Shown here piece by piece: positions 63,947 to 64,000 of a DNA stretch of 64,000 bases. The notes beneath the pieces were generated by a model. It searched no databases, was not told the DNA's origin, and saw nothing but the letters and a program-made list of their open reading frames with translations. Each line of letters opens with the position of its first letter. Position 1 is the stretch's first letter. The stretch comes from Candidatus Sodalis pierantonius str. SOPE (GTDB taxonomy: Bacteria; Pseudomonadota; Gammaproteobacteria; Enterobacterales; Enterobacteriaceae): contig NZ_CP006568.1 in the NCBI RefSeq assembly GCF_000517405.1, positions 4,278,001-4,342,000 on the forward strand, given 5' to 3'. The position numbers and the translations under genes were made by a program.

Positions 63947-64000
63947 AAGCGCCATGCTCCTGCACCGCCCTAGCCAAGCGGCCTTAAGCACCTGATACCG

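Overview
The window reads as a chromosomal segment of a Sodalis-lineage enterobacterium (Pectobacteriaceae/Enterobacterales), most likely an insect-associated symbiont in an early stage of genome decay. The inference rests on three things seen here: gene order nearly identical to the 10-12 min region of the E. coli map (amtB-glnK-mdlBA, ybaY, ffs, atl, hha-tomB, acrBAR, ybaM-priC-apt-dnaX-ybaB-recR-htpG-adk-hemH-ybaL-ybaK-ybaP-copA-ybbJ-qmcA-cnoX-ybbO-tesA-ybbA-ybbP-purK-purE-lpxH-ppiB-cysS-ybcJ-folD-argU), abundant fresh pseudogenes (single-base indels, premature stops, small deletions), and recent copies of IS256-, IS5(IS903-like)- and IS21-family elements. Those IS families resemble the ones reported as expanded in Sodalis pierantonius (SOPE); the species assignment is inference.

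Layout. 1-3125: uxaCBA hexuronate catabolism cluster, with uxaB intact and uxaA and uxaC broken. 3121-11957: a wrecked accessory island (phage-type Dam methyltransferase, OafA-like O-acyltransferase, tyrosine integrase next to tRNA-Arg) carrying four IS5 copies, one IS256 copy and a 368-bp non-autonomous element with its target duplication. 11973-21000: tRNA-Arg, folD, ybcJ, cysS, ppiB, lpxH, an ASCH gene, purEK with a PurR operator, and a monomeric isocitrate dehydrogenase, all apparently intact. 21300-31792: a decay zone (ybbP, ybbA, tesA, qmcA, ybbJ, copA and ybaK all damaged) with intact ybbO, cnoX and ybaP. 32173-49458: a housekeeping block (ybaL, hemH, adk, htpG with a heat-shock promoter, recR with two small deletions, ybaB, dnaX with a conserved programmed frameshift, apt, priC, ybaM, acrR/acrAB with operator, rpmE2-rpmJ2 with a candidate Zur site). 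49980-51712: tomB-hha, 4.5S RNA, atl. 52033-55870: ybaY cut by IS256, a nested IS256 pair and an IS21 remnant. 56054-61587: amtB and glnK (both broken but still behind a sigma54/NtrC control region) and the mdlAB exporter. 61778-61944: an octanucleotide minisatellite. 62125-63946: a PLP enzyme and queC with an early stop.

How it works together: essential information processing (dnaX, recR, priC, cysS, 4.5S RNA), purine and folate supply, lipid A and heme synthesis, chaperones and the AcrAB efflux pump are kept. Functions that are dispensable for a host-restricted life (sugar-acid use, ammonium sensing and uptake, copper export, queuosine synthesis, thioesterase I, envelope quality control) are being lost. 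No convincing new defence or biosynthetic system was found. The most informative signals are mutational: motif-killing changes, IS copies without target duplications that mark rearrangements, an IS end that now encodes the start of a lipoprotein, and regulatory sites left in front of dead genes.
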